In this document: positions 23,400 to 32,001 of the stretch, piece after piece
Layout of the letters: every line of letters begins with the position of its first letter
How positions within the stretch are numbered: position 1 is the stretch's first letter
Source: Actibacterium sp.
Lineage (GTDB): Bacteria > Pseudomonadota > Alphaproteobacteria > Rhodobacterales > Rhodobacteraceae
Direction: 5' to 3'
Assembly: GCA_016278325.1 (NCBI GenBank)
Contig: JADQCB010000017.1
Location: 25,188-89,187, forward strand
Length of the DNA stretch: 64,000 bases
Made by a program: the position numbers and the translations under genes
Notes under the pieces: generated by a model
Databases searched by the model: none
What the model saw: only the letters and a program-made list of their open reading frames with translations
Told to the model about the DNA's origin: nothing

Positions 23400-23669
23400 T
23401 CAGCGCCCGCGCCGTGACCGCCAGCCGCCACGGCGCCGCGGCGGGGCCATTTCCTGCCGCGCGTCGCGCAGCAGCCTTGTCATCGGATGTTCCGGGGCGG
23501 ATGGGCCATATTCTGCAAGCAGCGTCTCGATCGCCGCCGCGCTGTCCGCCCCGCCGGGCATCCCCAGCGCCCAGTCGAGAAAGATCGAGCGACATTCCGC
23601 AGCGCCGATTCCGTCCATGCGATAGGATTCGCGGATGACACCGCGCGGGTCGGCCTGTTTCGGAGTCAT
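23400..23669 (-). CDS. Small protein coupled to glnE, function unknown
   Basis: An 89-residue soluble protein with a predicted helical N-terminal part (IRESYRMDGIGAAECRSIFLDWALG) and a very basic C-terminus (PPRRRGGWRSRRGR) that could bind nucleic acid or a negative surface. Its ATG overlaps the glnE stop by 4 nt, so it is translationally coupled to glnE. I do not recognise a family. Confidence 0.6.
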   Translation of the reverse strand: MTPKQADPRGVIRESYRMDGIGAAECRSIFLDWALGMPGGADSAAAIETLLAEYGPSAPEHPMTRLLRDARQEMAPPRRRGGWRSRRGR

Positions 23670-26458
23670 TGCTGCGCCCCCTCGCGCCTGAGAACCGCGT
23701 CGATCAGCGCGGCAATCTCACCCTGCACCCGTTCCAGATCCCGTGCCAGCGCTTCGGCGCTGTCCGCCTCGGTCGCGCGCAGCAGGAAGGCACGCCCGCC
23801 TTCGCCGATCTCGTCCGGCTGCAGCGGCTTGTCGGTCAGAAGCTTGGCCGCGATCTCGACCCGGCGAAACAACCTGTAGGCCCGCTTCAGGGCCGCGCCC
23901 TCCTCGCGCGTCAGCCAGCCCGCCCGCACACCCGCATCCAGTTGAAGGCCCACCCGGGTGGCGGCGCTGCCCGCGACCAGCGCCGCGGCCGAGGCAATCA
24001 GCTCGATATCCTGGCCGCGCCCCGGCCCCAGTTTTCCGTCCCAGGCCCCCTTGGCCGGTTTCGACTGGGCCACGCGGGCGCGCATGTCGGCGACACCTGC
24101 GACGATGCGCCCCGAATCGCCCTTTTCCGCCAGCAGATCGCGGCGGAACGCCTCGACCTCGTCGGCCAGTTCCGGCGCGCCGGCCACCGCGCGGGCGCGG
24201 GTCAGGGCCAGATGTTCCCATGTCCAGGCTTCGCTGCGCTGATAATCGCGGAACGCCTGGATAGAGGTCGCCACCGGCCCCTGATTGCCCGACGGGCGCA
24301 GGCGCATGTCCACCTCGTAAAGCCGCCCCTCGGCCATCGGCGCCGTCAGCGCGGTCACCAGCGCCTGAGTCAGCCGCGCATAATAGGCCCGCGCGGACAA
24401 TGGGCGCCGCCCGTCGGAGGATTCGACGCCATCGGCGTCATAGATCACGATCAGGTCCAGGTCCGAGCGCGCGGTCAATTGCCGCGCGCCGAGCGAGCCC
24501 ATCCCCAGAACCACCGCACCGCGCCCCGGCGGTGCCCCGTGCTTGCCGGCGAACTGCCCCGTGACGCGCGGCCACAGTGCGCCCAGCACCGCCTCGGCCA
24601 GGTCGGCATATTGCACGCTTGCCTCTTCGGTCTCGATCAGCCCGCGCAGCAGATGCACGCCGATACGGAAATGCCACTCCTTGGTCCAGCGGCGCGTTTC
24701 ATCCAGCTGAAGCTCGTAATCGTCGAGCGCCGACAATTGCTCGGCCAGGTCCGCGCGCAGCGCGTCGCGCCCCGGCCAGTCGGCGAAGAACCCGCCGCCG
24801 ATCACCGCGTCCAGAACCCCGGCATTGCGCGACAGGTACCGCGCCAGTTCCGGCGCCGTGGCCGCGATATCGACGATCAGGTCGATCAGCTGCGGGTTGG
24901 CCTCGAACAGCGAGAACAACTGAACCCCGGCCGGCAAGCCGGCCAGAAACCCGTCGAAGGCCACGAACGCCTCTTTCGGGCGGCCCGCCTCGGCCAGCCG
25001 GCGCAGCAATTCGGGCCGCAGACGCTTGAAAACCTCGGTGGCCCGCTGTGAACGCAAAGCCGGGTAACCATGCCAGTTCTCGACGATTTCGGCCGTGCCC
25101 TCGGGCAGGTCCACCGGGCTGGCCGGCGCCTTGCCGGGCGCGAAAAACCCTTCGGTCAGCCCTTCCACACGCTCCAGCCGCGCCAGCAGATCCGCGCGAA
25201 AGGCATCGGTGTCTCCCTGCCCCATGAACCGGGCGATTCGCGTGACGCCCTCGGCGCTGCCCGGCATCGCGTGGGTCTGCGCATCGTTGACCATCTGCAA
25301 TCGGTGTTCGAGCTCGCGGTGAGCCGTGTAATCATCACTCAAGGTGTCGGCCACCGACTGGGGAATCCAGCCTTTCCGCGCCAGCCGCGCCAGTCCCTCG
25401 GTCGTGCCGCGGACCTGGAGATCCGGATCGCGCCCGCCGGCGATGATCTGCCGCGTCTGGGTGAAGAACTCGATCTCGCGGATCCCGCCCTGGCCCAGCT
25501 TCATGTCGTGGCCCTCGACCGCGAGACGCCCGTGCAGATGCTTGTGCTCACGGATCGCCATGCGCATGTCATGGGCGTCCTGGATCGCCGCGAAATCCAG
25601 ATGCCTGCGCCAAACGAAGGGACGCAGCCGTTCCAGATATGCATTTCCCGCCGCGATATCGCCGGCGCAGGGGCGCGCCTTGATATGGGCCGCCCGTTCC
25701 CATGTTCGTCCGAGGCTTTCGTAATACTGTTCGGCTGCGGCCATGGCGATGCAGACCGGCGTGACCTGCGCGTCGGGACGCAGCCGCAGATCGGTGCGAA
25801 ACACATACCCGTCGCCGGTCAGATCCGAAAGCAGCCCGGTCATCCGCCGGGTGATGCGAACAAATCCGGCGCGTGCCTCGTGATAATCATCGGGGTCATA
25901 CCGGTCCTGATCATACAGGCAGATCAGGTCGATGTCCGAGCTGTAGTTCAGCTCATGCGCCCCCTGTTTTCCCATCGCCAGAACGACCATGCCGCCGCAG
26001 CTGTCGATATCCGTTTCGCCCAGGCCGGGCAGCTTGCCGCGGGCGATCTCGGCCGCAACCAGCCGCTTCAGCGTGACGTCGATGCACAGATCGGCGAAAT
26101 CGGTCAGCCGGCCGGTGACCTCGGGCAGCGGCCAGAGCCCGCCCAGATCGGCCAGCGCGATCAGCAGCGCGACGCGCCGCTTGGCCTGGCGCAATCCGGG
26201 CTTGAGCTGGTCAAGCGCCAGCTCCGGCAGCTGCGCCATGACCGCGTCGAACGCATCTTCCGGCCCATCGGCAAGCGCCTGCCGCAACCACTCGGCCTCC
26301 TTGCCCATCAGGCCGCCAAGAAACGGGCTGCACCCGGCGGTGCCGGCCAGCAACTCCACGACCTCGCGCGGCTGGGATGCAAACTCTCCGGCGACCTCCG
26401 CCCCGCGTTCGGGGTCAAAGGCGATCGGGGCGCGGGTGATGCGACTGGCAAAACTCAT
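23666..26458 (-). CDS. glnE: Bifunctional glutamine synthetase adenylyltransferase/deadenylase
   Basis: Adjusts nitrogen assimilation by adding AMP to, or removing it from, glutamine synthetase under control of PII and glutamine. The 930-residue product has both nucleotidyltransferase domains: the N-terminal removase site in MGKQGAHELNYSSDIDLICLYD and the C-terminal transferase site in MGSLGARQLTARSDLDLIVIYD, each with the paired Asp residues. I chose the ATG at 26458 (MSFASRITRAP); a longer frame of 18 residues to 26512 looks non-coding. Divergent from the YbaK gene. Confidence 0.95.
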   Translation of the reverse strand: MSFASRITRAPIAFDPERGAEVAGEFASQPREVVELLAGTAGCSPFLGGLMGKEAEWLRQALADGPEDAFDAVMAQLPELALDQLKPGLRQAKRRVALLIALADLGGLWPLPEVTGRLTDFADLCIDVTLKRLVAAEIARGKLPGLGETDIDSCGGMVVLAMGKQGAHELNYSSDIDLICLYDQDRYDPDDYHEARAGFVRITRRMTGLLSDLTGDGYVFRTDLRLRPDAQVTPVCIAMAAAEQYYESLGRTWERAAHIKARPCAGDIAAGNAYLERLRPFVWRRHLDFAAIQDAHDMRMAIREHKHLHGRLAVEGHDMKLGQGGIREIEFFTQTRQIIAGGRDPDLQVRGTTEGLARLARKGWIPQSVADTLSDDYTAHRELEHRLQMVNDAQTHAMPGSAEGVTRIARFMGQGDTDAFRADLLARLERVEGLTEGFFAPGKAPASPVDLPEGTAEIVENWHGYPALRSQRATEVFKRLRPELLRRLAEAGRPKEAFVAFDGFLAGLPAGVQLFSLFEANPQLIDLIVDIAATAPELARYLSRNAGVLDAVIGGGFFADWPGRDALRADLAEQLSALDDYELQLDETRRWTKEWHFRIGVHLLRGLIETEEASVQYADLAEAVLGALWPRVTGQFAGKHGAPPGRGAVVLGMGSLGARQLTARSDLDLIVIYDADGVESSDGRRPLSARAYYARLTQALVTALTAPMAEGRLYEVDMRLRPSGNQGPVATSIQAFRDYQRSEAWTWEHLALTRARAVAGAPELADEVEAFRRDLLAEKGDSGRIVAGVADMRARVAQSKPAKGAWDGKLGPGRGQDIELIASAAALVAGSAATRVGLQLDAGVRAGWLTREEGAALKRAYRLFRRVEIAAKLLTDKPLQPDEIGEGGRAFLLRATEADSAEALARDLERVQGEIAALIDAVLRREGAQQ

Positions 26459-26550
26459 GGCGCAGTGATGCAGTGCGGGCGCGGGCGGGTCAACGGGCTT
26501 GCACCCGCACACAGGCCGCCGGATAGTCGCCGCAGCAAACGGAGGAATTC

Positions 26551-27033
26551 ATGAGCAAGAGCCTGAAACGGGTCCGCGCCGCATTGGAAACGGCCGGGCT
26601 CGGCGCCGATATCCGCGAGGTGGGCGCCGCACGCACCGCGGCAGAGGCTGCCGCGGCCGTCGGCTGCGCGGCGGACCAGATCGTGAAATCGATCGTCTTT
26701 CGCGGCACGCAAAGCGACCGCGCGATCCTGTTTCTGACCGCCGGTGGCAACCGTGTCTGTGCCGAAAAGGCGGCCGCCTGCGCGGGCGAGCCGCTGGGCA
26801 AGGCCGATGCCGGGCTGATACGCGCGCAGACCGGCTTTGCCATCGGCGGCGTGGCGCCGCTGGGGCACCTCACCCCGATCCGCGCCTTCATGGATTCGCG
26901 GCTCCGCGATTTCGACACGGTCTGGGCCGCCGCCGGCACACCGCGCCATGTCTTCCCCATCGCGCCGGCCGATCTGCTCCGGCTGACCGGGGCGCTGGAA
27001 ACCGATTTCACGCAAGACCCCGGCGCAACATGA
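26551..27033 (+). CDS. YbaK/EbsC-family aminoacyl-tRNA deacylase
   Basis: A 160-residue protein of the YbaK/EbsC/ProX fold that hydrolyses mischarged tRNAs, typically Cys-tRNA(Pro) or Ala-tRNA(Pro). Family blocks are the KSIVFRG strand with the catalytic-area Lys, FAIGGVAPLGHL, and DFDTVWAAAGTPRHVF. GGAGGA lies just before the ATG. The exact tRNA substrate cannot be read from sequence. Confidence 0.88.
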   Translation: MSKSLKRVRAALETAGLGADIREVGAARTAAEAAAAVGCAADQIVKSIVFRGTQSDRAILFLTAGGNRVCAEKAAACAGEPLGKADAGLIRAQTGFAIGGVAPLGHLTPIRAFMDSRLRDFDTVWAAAGTPRHVFPIAPADLLRLTGALETDFTQDPGAT

Positions 27034-27068
27034 TGATGATGGCGAAGGTTCGGAAAATGCCATCATCA
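27034..27068. repeat. 10-bp inverted repeat
   Basis: TGATGATGGC at 27034-27043 and its exact reverse complement GCCATCATCA at 27059-27068, with a 15-nt loop, lie directly after the YbaK-gene stop. No T-tract follows. It could mark the 3' end of that transcript or a protein site before the RDD gene. Confidence 0.35.
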
Positions 27069-27110
27069 GCACCCCTTCCCCTTGCCCCCTTTCGATCCTA
27101 GATAGGCGCC

Positions 27111-27560
27111 ATGTCAGATCAACTCTGGGGCCTTCCGGACCCCGACCTTCACGGCGAATTCTACGCCGATGTGCCGGCCAAACGCCTGGTGGCCTTCGTC
27201 ATCGATACCATCGTGATCCTGGTCCTCAGCGTGCTGGTGCTGCCCTTCACCGCCTTCACCGGGCTATTCTTCTTTCCGTTTCTGGCGATGGTGGTGGGGT
27301 TCACCTATCGTGTCGTCACGATCGCCGCGAAATCCGCCACCCCGGGGATGCGCCTGATGGCGCTGGAACTGCGTGGCGGCACCGGGCAACGGCTGGATAC
27401 CACGCAGGCAGTGATGCACACATTGCTGTTCTCGATTTTCATCTCGACCCTGGTCCTGCAGGCCGTTTCGATCATCCTGATGCTGACCCGTGCGCGTGGC
27501 CAGGGCCTGCACGACATGATCCTGGGCACCGCCGCGATAAACCGCGCGGCCGGGTCATGA
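27111..27560 (+). CDS. RDD-family membrane protein
   Basis: A 149-residue protein with three transmembrane segments and the RDD pattern: an Arg in the first helix region (AKRLVAFVIDTIV), an Asp in the same segment, and a final Asp in the loop LHDMILGTAA. The middle has the TPGMRLMALELR motif common to the family. Its function is unknown; some RDD proteins are Na+/H+ antiporters. It stands between the YbaK and bpt genes, all on the plus strand. Confidence 0.85.
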   Translation: MSDQLWGLPDPDLHGEFYADVPAKRLVAFVIDTIVILVLSVLVLPFTAFTGLFFFPFLAMVVGFTYRVVTIAAKSATPGMRLMALELRGGTGQRLDTTQAVMHTLLFSIFISTLVLQAVSIILMLTRARGQGLHDMILGTAAINRAAGS

Positions 27561-27632
27561 CGCAAATCGCTTGGCCTGCCCCGACAGCTTTGCTAGCGTT
27601 TTTTCCAACCCCTCCGATCCCGTGACGGACCC

Positions 27633-28469
27633 ATGCGCCATACACTGCCACTCGCCCCCCAGTTCTACGTGACCGCGCCGCAGCCCTGTCCCTATCTCGA
27701 GGGCCGGCTGGAACGGAAATTGTTCACCGCGCTGCAGGGCGACCATGCCGAAAGGCTGAACGACTCGCTTTCCAAGCAGGGGTTTCGCCGCTCGCAGAAC
27801 GTGCTTTATCGCCCGGCCTGCGCCGATTGCACCGCCTGCCTGTCGGCGCGCATCCGGGTCGCGGATTTCAGCCCCAGCCGCAGCCAGCGCAAGACCCTTC
27901 GGCGCAATGCGGGCTTGGCGCGCAAGGCGACCTCCCCCTGGGCGACGGAAGAACAATTCGACCTGTTCCGCCGATACCTGGCCGCGCGCCATGCCGATGG
28001 CGGCATGGCCGATATGGACATCTTCGAATTCGCCGCGATGATCGAGGAAACCCCGGTCCGATCGCGCGTGATCGAATATCTCGCGCCGGCACCGCAGGGC
28101 GGCCAGCACGGCCCGCTGGCGGCTGTCTGCCTGACCGACGTGCTGGATGACGGGCTGAGCATGGTCTACTCGTTCTACGATCCCGACCTGCAGAAATACA
28201 GCCTCGGCACTCATATCATCCTCGATCACGTCAGGATCGCGCAAGAGGCCGGGCTTCCTTACGTCTATCTCGGCTACTGGGTTCCGGGCAGTCCCAAGAT
28301 GGGCTACAAGGCCGGCTTCTCGGCCGTCGAGATCCACAAGAACGGCCGTTGGCAGGATCTGGGCAACCCGGCCGATCACGAGGCCGAGACCCACCCGCTT
28401 TCGGTCGATCCGATCTCCGAACAGGTGGCCCGGATCACGCTGCCCGACATCCACCCGACGCGTCGGTAA
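27633..28469 (+). CDS. bpt: Aspartate/glutamate leucyltransferase (bacterial protein transferase)
   Basis: Adds Leu from Leu-tRNA to proteins with N-terminal Asp or Glu, marking them for ClpS/ClpAP in the N-degron pathway. The 278-residue product is full length and related to eukaryotic ATE1: Cys residues in [13 protein letters not shown], then RNVLYRP, and the C-terminal [22 protein letters not shown] block. A purine-rich run lies upstream of the ATG. Convergent with aroB. Confidence 0.93.
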   Translation: MRHTLPLAPQFYVTAPQPCPYLEGRLERKLFTALQGDHAERLNDSLSKQGFRRSQNVLYRPACADCTACLSARIRVADFSPSRSQRKTLRRNAGLARKATSPWATEEQFDLFRRYLAARHADGGMADMDIFEFAAMIEETPVRSRVIEYLAPAPQGGQHGPLAAVCLTDVLDDGLSMVYSFYDPDLQKYSLGTHIILDHVRIAQEAGLPYVYLGYWVPGSPKMGYKAGFSAVEIHKNGRWQDLGNPADHEAETHPLSVDPISEQVARITLPDIHPTRR

Positions 28470-28500
28470 CCCCTGCCCCGGACAGGGCGGCGCCCCCGAT

Positions 28501-28525
28501 CTTCTCCTTGGCAGAAATACTCGAG
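28501..28525. repeat. Intergenic motif, copy 1 (GGCAGAAATACTC type)
   Basis: CTTCTCCTTGGCAGAAATACTC between convergent bpt and aroB closely resembles the motif at 55757-55777 (CTTCTTCTCGGCGAAATACTC). Two near-identical AT-poor/AT-rich composites in two convergent gaps suggest a dispersed intergenic repeat. Confidence 0.45.
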
Positions 28526-28539
28526 CCACGCCCGGCGGC

Positions 28540-29649
28540 TCAGCGTGCCGCCAGCGCATCTGCAAGCATCCCGCGCAACATGCCCGTCTCCACCTCGGCG
28601 GTGACGAAGGCGTCGCCGATGCCGCGCGCCAGGATGAAACGCAATCGGCCGTCCATCACCTTCTTGTCCTGCGCCATCAACCCCAGCAGCGCATCGGCAT
28701 CGGGCAGATCGCCGGGAATATCGGCCAGGTCCTTCTTCATGCCCATGGCGTCGAGATGCGCGCGCACCCGGCCGGGATCTTCCTGCGAACACAGGCCCAG
28801 CCGTGCCGACAGCTCGAAGGCCAGCGCGCAGCCGATCGCCACGCCCTCGCCATGCAGCAGCCGATCACCATAACCGGTGACGGCCTCCAGCGCATGACCG
28901 AAGGTATGGCCCAGATTCAACAGCGCGCGCTCGCCCTGTTCGGTCTCGTCGCGCAGCACGATCGCGGCCTTCATCTCGCAAGACCGGCGCACCGCGCGGA
29001 TCCGCGCCGCCGCATCGCCGCGTGCCAGATCCGGACCATGCCGTTCCAACCAGGCAAAGAATTCCGCGTCGCCGAGCAAGCCGTATTTGACCACCTCGCC
29101 GTAGCCGGCCAGGAAATCGCGCGGCGGCAGGGTGTCCAGCGCGCCGGTATCGGCCAGCACCAGGCTGGGCTGGTGGAACGCGCCGATCAGGTTCTTGCCC
29201 TGTGGCGAATTGATCCCGGTCTTCCCGCCGACCGAGCTGTCCACCTGCGCCAGAAGCGTGGTCGGAAGCTGCACGAAACGCACCCCGCGGCGCAGCACGG
29301 CAGCGGCAAACCCCGCCAGGTCGCCGACAACGCCGCCGCCCAGGGCAAGCACGATGTCGCGCCGTTCCACCTTCTGTTCGATCAGCCATTCCACCGCCCG
29401 GGAGAACTGGGCCCAGCCCTTGGTCGCCTCCCCCGGCGGCAGGGCCAGCGCGGTCATCGTGATCCCGGCGCCGGCCAGGCCGGCGCGCAGCGCCTCCAGG
29501 TGCCGCGCCGCCACGGTTTCGTCGGTCAGCACCGCGACGCGCGGGCGATCGAGCAGCGGCGCAAGATGTGTCCCGGCCCCGGCGATCAGCCCCGGGCCGA
29601 TCAATATGTCGTATTCGCGCCCCGCAAGCGGCACCTGTACCCGTTCCAT
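28540..29649 (-). CDS. aroB: 3-dehydroquinate synthase
   Basis: Second enzyme of the shikimate pathway: converts DAHP to 3-dehydroquinate with NAD+ and Zn2+. The 369-residue product has the NAD-binding GGGVVGDLAGFAAA block, QLPTTLLAQVDSSVGGKTGIN, and the metal ligands in RDFLAGYGEVVKYG, NLGHTFGHALE and LLHGEGVAIG. It follows aroK by 3 nt, so aroK-aroB form an operon that makes precursors of aromatic amino acids. Confidence 0.96.
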   Translation of the reverse strand: MERVQVPLAGREYDILIGPGLIAGAGTHLAPLLDRPRVAVLTDETVAARHLEALRAGLAGAGITMTALALPPGEATKGWAQFSRAVEWLIEQKVERRDIVLALGGGVVGDLAGFAAAVLRRGVRFVQLPTTLLAQVDSSVGGKTGINSPQGKNLIGAFHQPSLVLADTGALDTLPPRDFLAGYGEVVKYGLLGDAEFFAWLERHGPDLARGDAAARIRAVRRSCEMKAAIVLRDETEQGERALLNLGHTFGHALEAVTGYGDRLLHGEGVAIGCALAFELSARLGLCSQEDPGRVRAHLDAMGMKKDLADIPGDLPDADALLGLMAQDKKVMDGRLRFILARGIGDAFVTAEVETGMLRGMLADALAAR

Positions 29650-29652
29650 AGG

Positions 29653-30228
29653 CTATTCCATCTCCAGAACGTCGGGCCGGGACCGCAGCGCGGAAATCAC
29701 CGCGCCGGTCGTGTCCGCGACCGAGTAATTCGCCCGCACCTCGACCGTGAGATCGGCCAGCGCGTAGAAAGGCGCCCGGGCCGCGTGGATCTGTTCCAGC
29801 GTCCGGCGCGGATCTGCGGTGCGCAACAGCGGCCGGGTCTGCTTGTGCCGCACGCGCAGCCACAGCAGGTCGAGACCGGCATTCAACCAGACTGACACGC
29901 CCCTTTGCGAGATCATCGCCCGGTTCTCGGCCGACAGGAAGGCGCCGCCGCCGGTGGACAGCACGCAACAGCCATTGTTCAGCAGCCGGGCGATCACCTG
30001 GCTTTCCTTGCGCCGGAAGAACGCCTCGCCATCCCGGGCGAAGATTTCCGGGATCGACATGTTGGCAGCTTTCTCGATCTCATCGTCGCTGTCGACGAAC
30101 GGCACGTCCAGACGCCGCGCCAGGGAATGCCCCACCGCCGTCTTGCCCGCGCCCATCATGCCGACCATCACCACCGTCTTCTTCAGCCGCAGGCCCAAGT
30201 TGGGCAACCTCCCGCCGTCTTTCGACAA
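29653..30228 (-). CDS. aroK: Shikimate kinase
   Basis: Phosphorylates shikimate at position 3 with ATP. The 191-residue product has the P-loop GMMGAGKTAVG, the substrate-binding DSDDEIE and FARDGEAFFRRKE, and the GGGAF loop. No ATG exists near the N-terminus; I kept the TTG at 30228, which has AGGG 6 nt upstream, but a TTG eight codons downstream preceded by GGGAGG is a good alternative. First gene of the aroK-aroB operon. Confidence 0.94.
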   Translation of the reverse strand: MSKDGGRLPNLGLRLKKTVVMVGMMGAGKTAVGHSLARRLDVPFVDSDDEIEKAANMSIPEIFARDGEAFFRRKESQVIARLLNNGCCVLSTGGGAFLSAENRAMISQRGVSVWLNAGLDLLWLRVRHKQTRPLLRTADPRRTLEQIHAARAPFYALADLTVEVRANYSVADTTGAVISALRSRPDVLEME

Positions 30229-30245
30229 TTCTTTCCCTCAATGAC

Positions 30246-30274
30246 GTGAACTTCGACCGAATGCCATATATAAT
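30246..30274 (+). promoter_or_regulatory. Candidate promoter with perfect TATAAT
   Basis: TATAAT at 30269-30274, rare in this GC-rich DNA, with a weak -35 (GTGAAC at 30246-30251) 17 bp upstream. It points to the small membrane protein, the secreted protein and xerD. The AT-rich CATATATAAT block could also feed aroK on the other strand. Confidence 0.4.
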
Positions 30275-30326
30275 GCCGATGAACCATGCCCGTTTTCGGC
30301 AGCATGGACAAAAGAAGGCAGGACGC

Positions 30327-30461
30327 ATGTGGCGGATCATCAAGGCATTGGTTTTTCTGGTCGTCGTCGGCTTCATCGCGCTGACGGGCTTTGCCTATCT
30401 GGGCGATCTCACGCCCGAGCGGCAACAGCAGAGCGAACCGGTGATGCTGGATGTCGACTAG
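30327..30461 (+). CDS. Small single-pass membrane protein, function unknown
   Basis: A 44-residue peptide: MWRIIKALVFLVVVGFIALTG forms one membrane helix, then a short polar tail. AGGA lies 4-7 nt before the ATG. Its 3' end overlaps the next start by 11 nt, so it is in an operon with the secreted unknown and xerD. A longer frame from 30246 would read through the promoter-like TATAAT and lacks a ribosome-binding site. Confidence 0.65.
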   Translation: MWRIIKALVFLVVVGFIALTGFAYLGDLTPERQQQSEPVMLDVD

Positions 30462-32001
30462 GGTCGGGACATTCGGGCTGATCCTGGGGCTGCTTGCGGC
30501 TGCGCCGGCCGGGCTGGCGCAGGAGACGCCGGAAAAGCCGTTATCGGCGATCGACTGGCTGTCACGGACCGTGGCGCGCCCGCCACCGTCAACGCCCCCC
30601 GCGCAATCCGGTCCGGCGCAGGGTGCGGGCCAGGTCCGGCCGATCGTCGTCACGCCGCTGGCCGGCCCCGACCTGGATGCCGTCGGCCTGCTGCCGCCCT
30701 CGGTCACGGGAATGCCGGCCGATCTGTGGGGGTCCAGCCGCACCGAGGACCTGGTCCGACTGATCCGCGAATCGCGGGTGCATACCCTTCCGGCGCTGCA
30801 ATCCCTGCTTCAGACGCTGCTTCTGGCCGAGTTCGACCCGCCCGCCGACGATCCCGGCGGGGGCGGCCTGTTGCTGGCCCGCCTGGACAAGCTGCTGGAC
30901 ATGGGCGCGCTGGAACAGGCGCAGGCTCTTCTGGAACGGGCCGGGCCCACCGACCCGGCGCTGTTCCGGCGCTGGTTCGATGTATCGCTGCTGACCGGGC
31001 ACGAGAACCGCGCCTGTGCCACGATGCGCGCCACGCCGGGCATCGCGCCGACCTTTCCGGCACGGATCTTCTGCCTGGCGCGGGGCGGCGACTGGAATGC
31101 AGCGGCTCTGACACTTGAAACGGGCACCGCCCTGGGGTTCATCGCCCCCGAGATGGATGCGCTTCTGCTGCGCTTTCTCGAACCCGATTTCGCCGACCCG
31201 TCCGATCCGCTGCCGATCCCCGCGCGGCCGACGCCGCTGGTGTTCCGGATGATGGAGGCGATCGGCCAGCCAATTCCGACTGGGTCGTTGCCACTGGCAT
31301 TCGCGCATGCCGATCTGCGCAACACGTCGGGCTGGAAGGCCCGGATCGAGGCGGCCGAACGGCTGGCCCGCGCCGGCATATTGTCGGACAATCGCCTGCT
31401 GGGCATTTATACCGAGCGCGAACCGGCGGCATCGGGCGGCCTGTGGGACCGGGTCGCGGCGGTTCAGGCCTTCGACGTGGCCCTTCTGTCGGGCAGCGCC
31501 GATGCAATCGCGCAGACCCTGCCGCCGGCCTGGGAAGCGATGCGGGCGGCGGATCTGGCTGCCCCCTTCGCCCGGATTTACGGGGCGCGGCTGGCGCGGG
31601 TCCCGCTGCCGCCAGAGGCCGCGGCGCTGGCATTCCGGATCGGCCTGCTGAACGCGGAATACGAGAGCATCGCCGCCAGCTATGAGCCGCAGACCGAGGA
31701 AGAGGCGCTGTTGCGCGCGCTGGCCCGCGGCAATGCCGAGGGGCTGTCCGCCACCGAGCCGCGCACCGCCGCGGTTCTGCGCGCCTTCGGCCCGTTCGAG
31801 CTGGGCGCCGCGATGCGCCAGCGCATCGACCAGGGGCATCTGGGCGAAGCCATCCTGCAGGCCATCGACCTGATCGCCACCGGCATGCAGGGCGACATGG
31901 AGGACGTGACCGAGGGGCTTGCGCTGTTGCGGCGGGTGGGGCTGGAAACAACCGCCCGCCGCGCGGCGCTGGAACTGCTGGTGCTGGGGCCGCGCGAATG
32001 A
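30451..32001 (+). CDS. Large secreted protein, function unknown
   Basis: A 516-residue protein with a signal peptide (GLILGLLAAAPAGLAQ, cleavage near residue 24) and a Pro-rich linker, followed by a long Ala/Leu-rich region that looks all-helical, with repeated LLxRLxxL patterns that could be TPR-like solenoid helices. I do not recognise a domain. It overlaps the small membrane-protein gene by 11 nt and xerD by 4 nt, so all three are co-translated. It probably acts in the periplasm. Confidence 0.65.
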   Translation: MSTRVGTFGLILGLLAAAPAGLAQETPEKPLSAIDWLSRTVARPPPSTPPAQSGPAQGAGQVRPIVVTPLAGPDLDAVGLLPPSVTGMPADLWGSSRTEDLVRLIRESRVHTLPALQSLLQTLLLAEFDPPADDPGGGGLLLARLDKLLDMGALEQAQALLERAGPTDPALFRRWFDVSLLTGHENRACATMRATPGIAPTFPARIFCLARGGDWNAAALTLETGTALGFIAPEMDALLLRFLEPDFADPSDPLPIPARPTPLVFRMMEAIGQPIPTGSLPLAFAHADLRNTSGWKARIEAAERLARAGILSDNRLLGIYTEREPAASGGLWDRVAAVQAFDVALLSGSADAIAQTLPPAWEAMRAADLAAPFARIYGARLARVPLPPEAAALAFRIGLLNAEYESIAASYEPQTEEEALLRALARGNAEGLSATEPRTAAVLRAFGPFELGAAMRQRIDQGHLGEAILQAIDLIATGMQGDMEDVTEGLALLRRVGLETTARRAALELLVLGPRE

